Below are positions 4,747 to 5,901 of a stretch of DNA of 5,901 nucleotides, in pieces (position 1 is the stretch's first letter; the number at the start of each line of letters is the position of its first letter). The DNA comes from Actinomycetota bacterium (GTDB lineage Bacteria > Actinomycetota > Thermoleophilia > Gaiellales > Gaiellaceae), in NCBI GenBank assembly GCA_019236545.1, contig JAFAIV010000290.1, positions 1-5,901 on the forward strand, given 5' to 3'. The translations under genes and the position numbers were made by a program. The notes under the pieces were generated by a model. That model had not been told where the DNA came from, ran no database searches, and was given only the letters and a program-made list of their open reading frames with translations.

Positions 4747-5901
4747 ATGGCTCACAAGGAGCTGAAGTTCAACGAGGACGCACGCCGCTCCCTTCAGCGC
4801 GGCGTCGACATCCTCGCCGACGCGGTCAAGGTCACCCTTGGCCCGAAGGGGCGCTACGTCGTGCTCGACAAGAAGTTCGGCGCTCCCACCATCACGAACG
4901 ACGGCGTCACGATCGCCCGCGAGATCGAGGTCGAGGACGTCTTCGAGAACCAGGGCGCACAGCTCGTGCGCGAGGTCGCCACTGCGACGAACGACGTCGC
5001 CGGCGACGGCACCACCACGGCGACCGTGCTCGCCCAGGCCATCGTCCGCGAGGGCCTGAAGAACGTCTCGGCCGGCGCCAACCCGATGGGGATCAAGCGG
5101 GGCATCGAGACGGCGGTCGACGCGGTCGTCGAGAACCTCAAGTCGCAGTCCAAGGACGTCTCCGGCCGCGAGGACATCGCCCGGATCGCCACCGTCTCGT
5201 CGCGCGAGCGCGAGATCGGCGACGTCATCGCGGACGCGATCGAGAAGGTCGGCAAGGACGGCGTCGTGAACGTCGAGGAGGGCCAGACCCTGGGCCTCGA
5301 GCTCGAGTTCACCGAGGGCATGCAGTTCGACAAGGGCTACCTGTCGCCCTACATGATCACCGACCCCGAGCGCATGGAGGCGGTCCTCGAGGATCCGTAC
5401 GTCCTCATCGCCAACCAGAAGATCGGCGCGGTGAAGGACCTCCTGCCGGTGCTCGAGCAGGTCATCCAGGCCGGCAAGCCGCTGCTGATCGTGGCCGAGG
5501 ACGTCGAGGGCGAGTCGCTCGCGACGATCGTGGTCAACAAGCTGCGCGGCACCTTCCAGGCCGTCGCCGTCAAGGCGCCGGGCTTCGGCGATCGCCGCAA
5601 GCGCATGCTCGAGGACATCGCGATCCTCACGGGCGGCGAGGTGATCACCGAGGAGATGGGTCTCAAGCTCGAGAACACGAAGACCTCGCAGCTCGGCCGC
5701 GCCCGCCGCGTCGTCGTCGACAAGGACTCGACGACGATCATCGACGGCGCCGGCGACACCGAGGCGATCAAGGGCCGGATCAAGCAGCTGAAGCAGGAGA
5801 TCGAGAACACCGACTCCGACTTCGACCGCGAGAAGCTCCAGGAGCGCCTCGCGAAGCTGTCCGGCGGCGTCGCCGTCGTCAAGGTCGGCGCGTCGACCGA
5901 G
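4747..5901 (+). CDS. groEL: Chaperonin GroEL (Hsp60), partial, cut by right edge
   Basis: The ATP-driven tetradecameric chaperonin subunit, acting with GroES in the cytoplasm. The window holds 385 codons in frame from an ATG at 4747; the family has about 540 residues, so roughly 155 are missing at the C-terminus. Visible parts are the first equatorial segment (about 1-133), the first intermediate segment (about 134-190), the whole apical domain (about 191-375) and the beginning of the returning intermediate segment. The ATP site is intact: TLGPKGR at 30-36, and GDGTTTAT at 86-93 with Asp87. Apical features include EFTEGMQFDKGYLSPY (187-202), KPLLIVAEDVEGE (244-256) and KAPGFGDRRKRMLEDIAILTGG (276-297). 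The intermediate-domain stretch at 150-157 reads VSSREREI instead of the more usual SANxD pattern. It lies 25 bp after groES and shares its CIRCE-controlled promoter. Whether the C-terminus is of the Gly-Met or His-rich type cannot be seen here. Confidence 0.97.
   Translation, partial: MAHKELKFNEDARRSLQRGVDILADAVKVTLGPKGRYVVLDKKFGAPTITNDGVTIAREIEVEDVFENQGAQLVREVATATNDVAGDGTTTATVLAQAIVREGLKNVSAGANPMGIKRGIETAVDAVVENLKSQSKDVSGREDIARIATVSSREREIGDVIADAIEKVGKDGVVNVEEGQTLGLELEFTEGMQFDKGYLSPYMITDPERMEAVLEDPYVLIANQKIGAVKDLLPVLEQVIQAGKPLLIVAEDVEGESLATIVVNKLRGTFQAVAVKAPGFGDRRKRMLEDIAILTGGEVITEEMGLKLENTKTSQLGRARRVVVDKDSTTIIDGAGDTEAIKGRIKQLKQEIENTDSDFDREKLQERLAKLSGGVAVVKVGASTE

Noticed and set aside
4854..5882. 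Minus-strand open frames across groEL
   Set aside because: Ser/Thr/Arg-rich reverse-complement shadows of the groEL reading frame, with no domain and no start signal.

Overview
The window is high-GC, gene-dense bacterial chromosome (third codon positions almost all G or C). It looks like an actinobacterium, plausibly of the Thermoleophilia (Gaiella/Solirubrobacter-type lineages). That guess rests on the GC content, the style of the GroES/GroEL and deaminase sequences, HrcA-type CIRCE operators, and a secreted CAP protein carrying 'CSLDGG...C' modules. It is an inference from composition and protein style, not a phylogenetic result. I see no mobile element, CRISPR array, tRNA or rRNA.

Layout. 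(1) 1-869, minus strand: the N-terminal 289 codons of an adenosine-deaminase-family gene that runs off the left edge. (2) 882-1154, plus strand: a 90-residue protein with four CxxC knuckles. Its start codon lies only 12 bp from the divergent deaminase start, and both genes look leaderless. (3) 1239-2363, plus strand: a secreted CAP/SCP-domain protein with a TTG start and two C-terminal Ig-like-looking repeats. (4) 2392-4280, minus strand: a compact three-gene cluster transcribed NUDIX hydrolase, then FMN-dependent alpha-hydroxy-acid oxidase/dehydrogenase, then ASCH-domain protein. The first two overlap by 4 bp. (5) 4281-4403: a divergent control region with a groES promoter, two CIRCE-type operators, and a leaderless-type promoter facing the NUDIX gene. 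(6) 4404-5901, plus strand: groES, then groEL cut off by the right edge after 385 codons.

How they work together. groES and groEL form the classical chaperonin operon, with the heat-shock repressor HrcA as the expected regulator through the two operators. The NUDIX, oxidase and ASCH genes probably form one transcript. Because one CIRCE element falls in the expected -35 region of the NUDIX promoter as well as the groES promoter, this operon may share heat-shock control. The deaminase and zinc-ribbon genes appear to use mutually exclusive, overlapping promoters. No single novel multi-gene system is evident. The most interesting signals are regulatory: the double CIRCE, the shared operator and the 12-bp divergent start arrangement. 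The ASCH protein, which resembles the ac4C amidohydrolase YqfB, also merits a second look.
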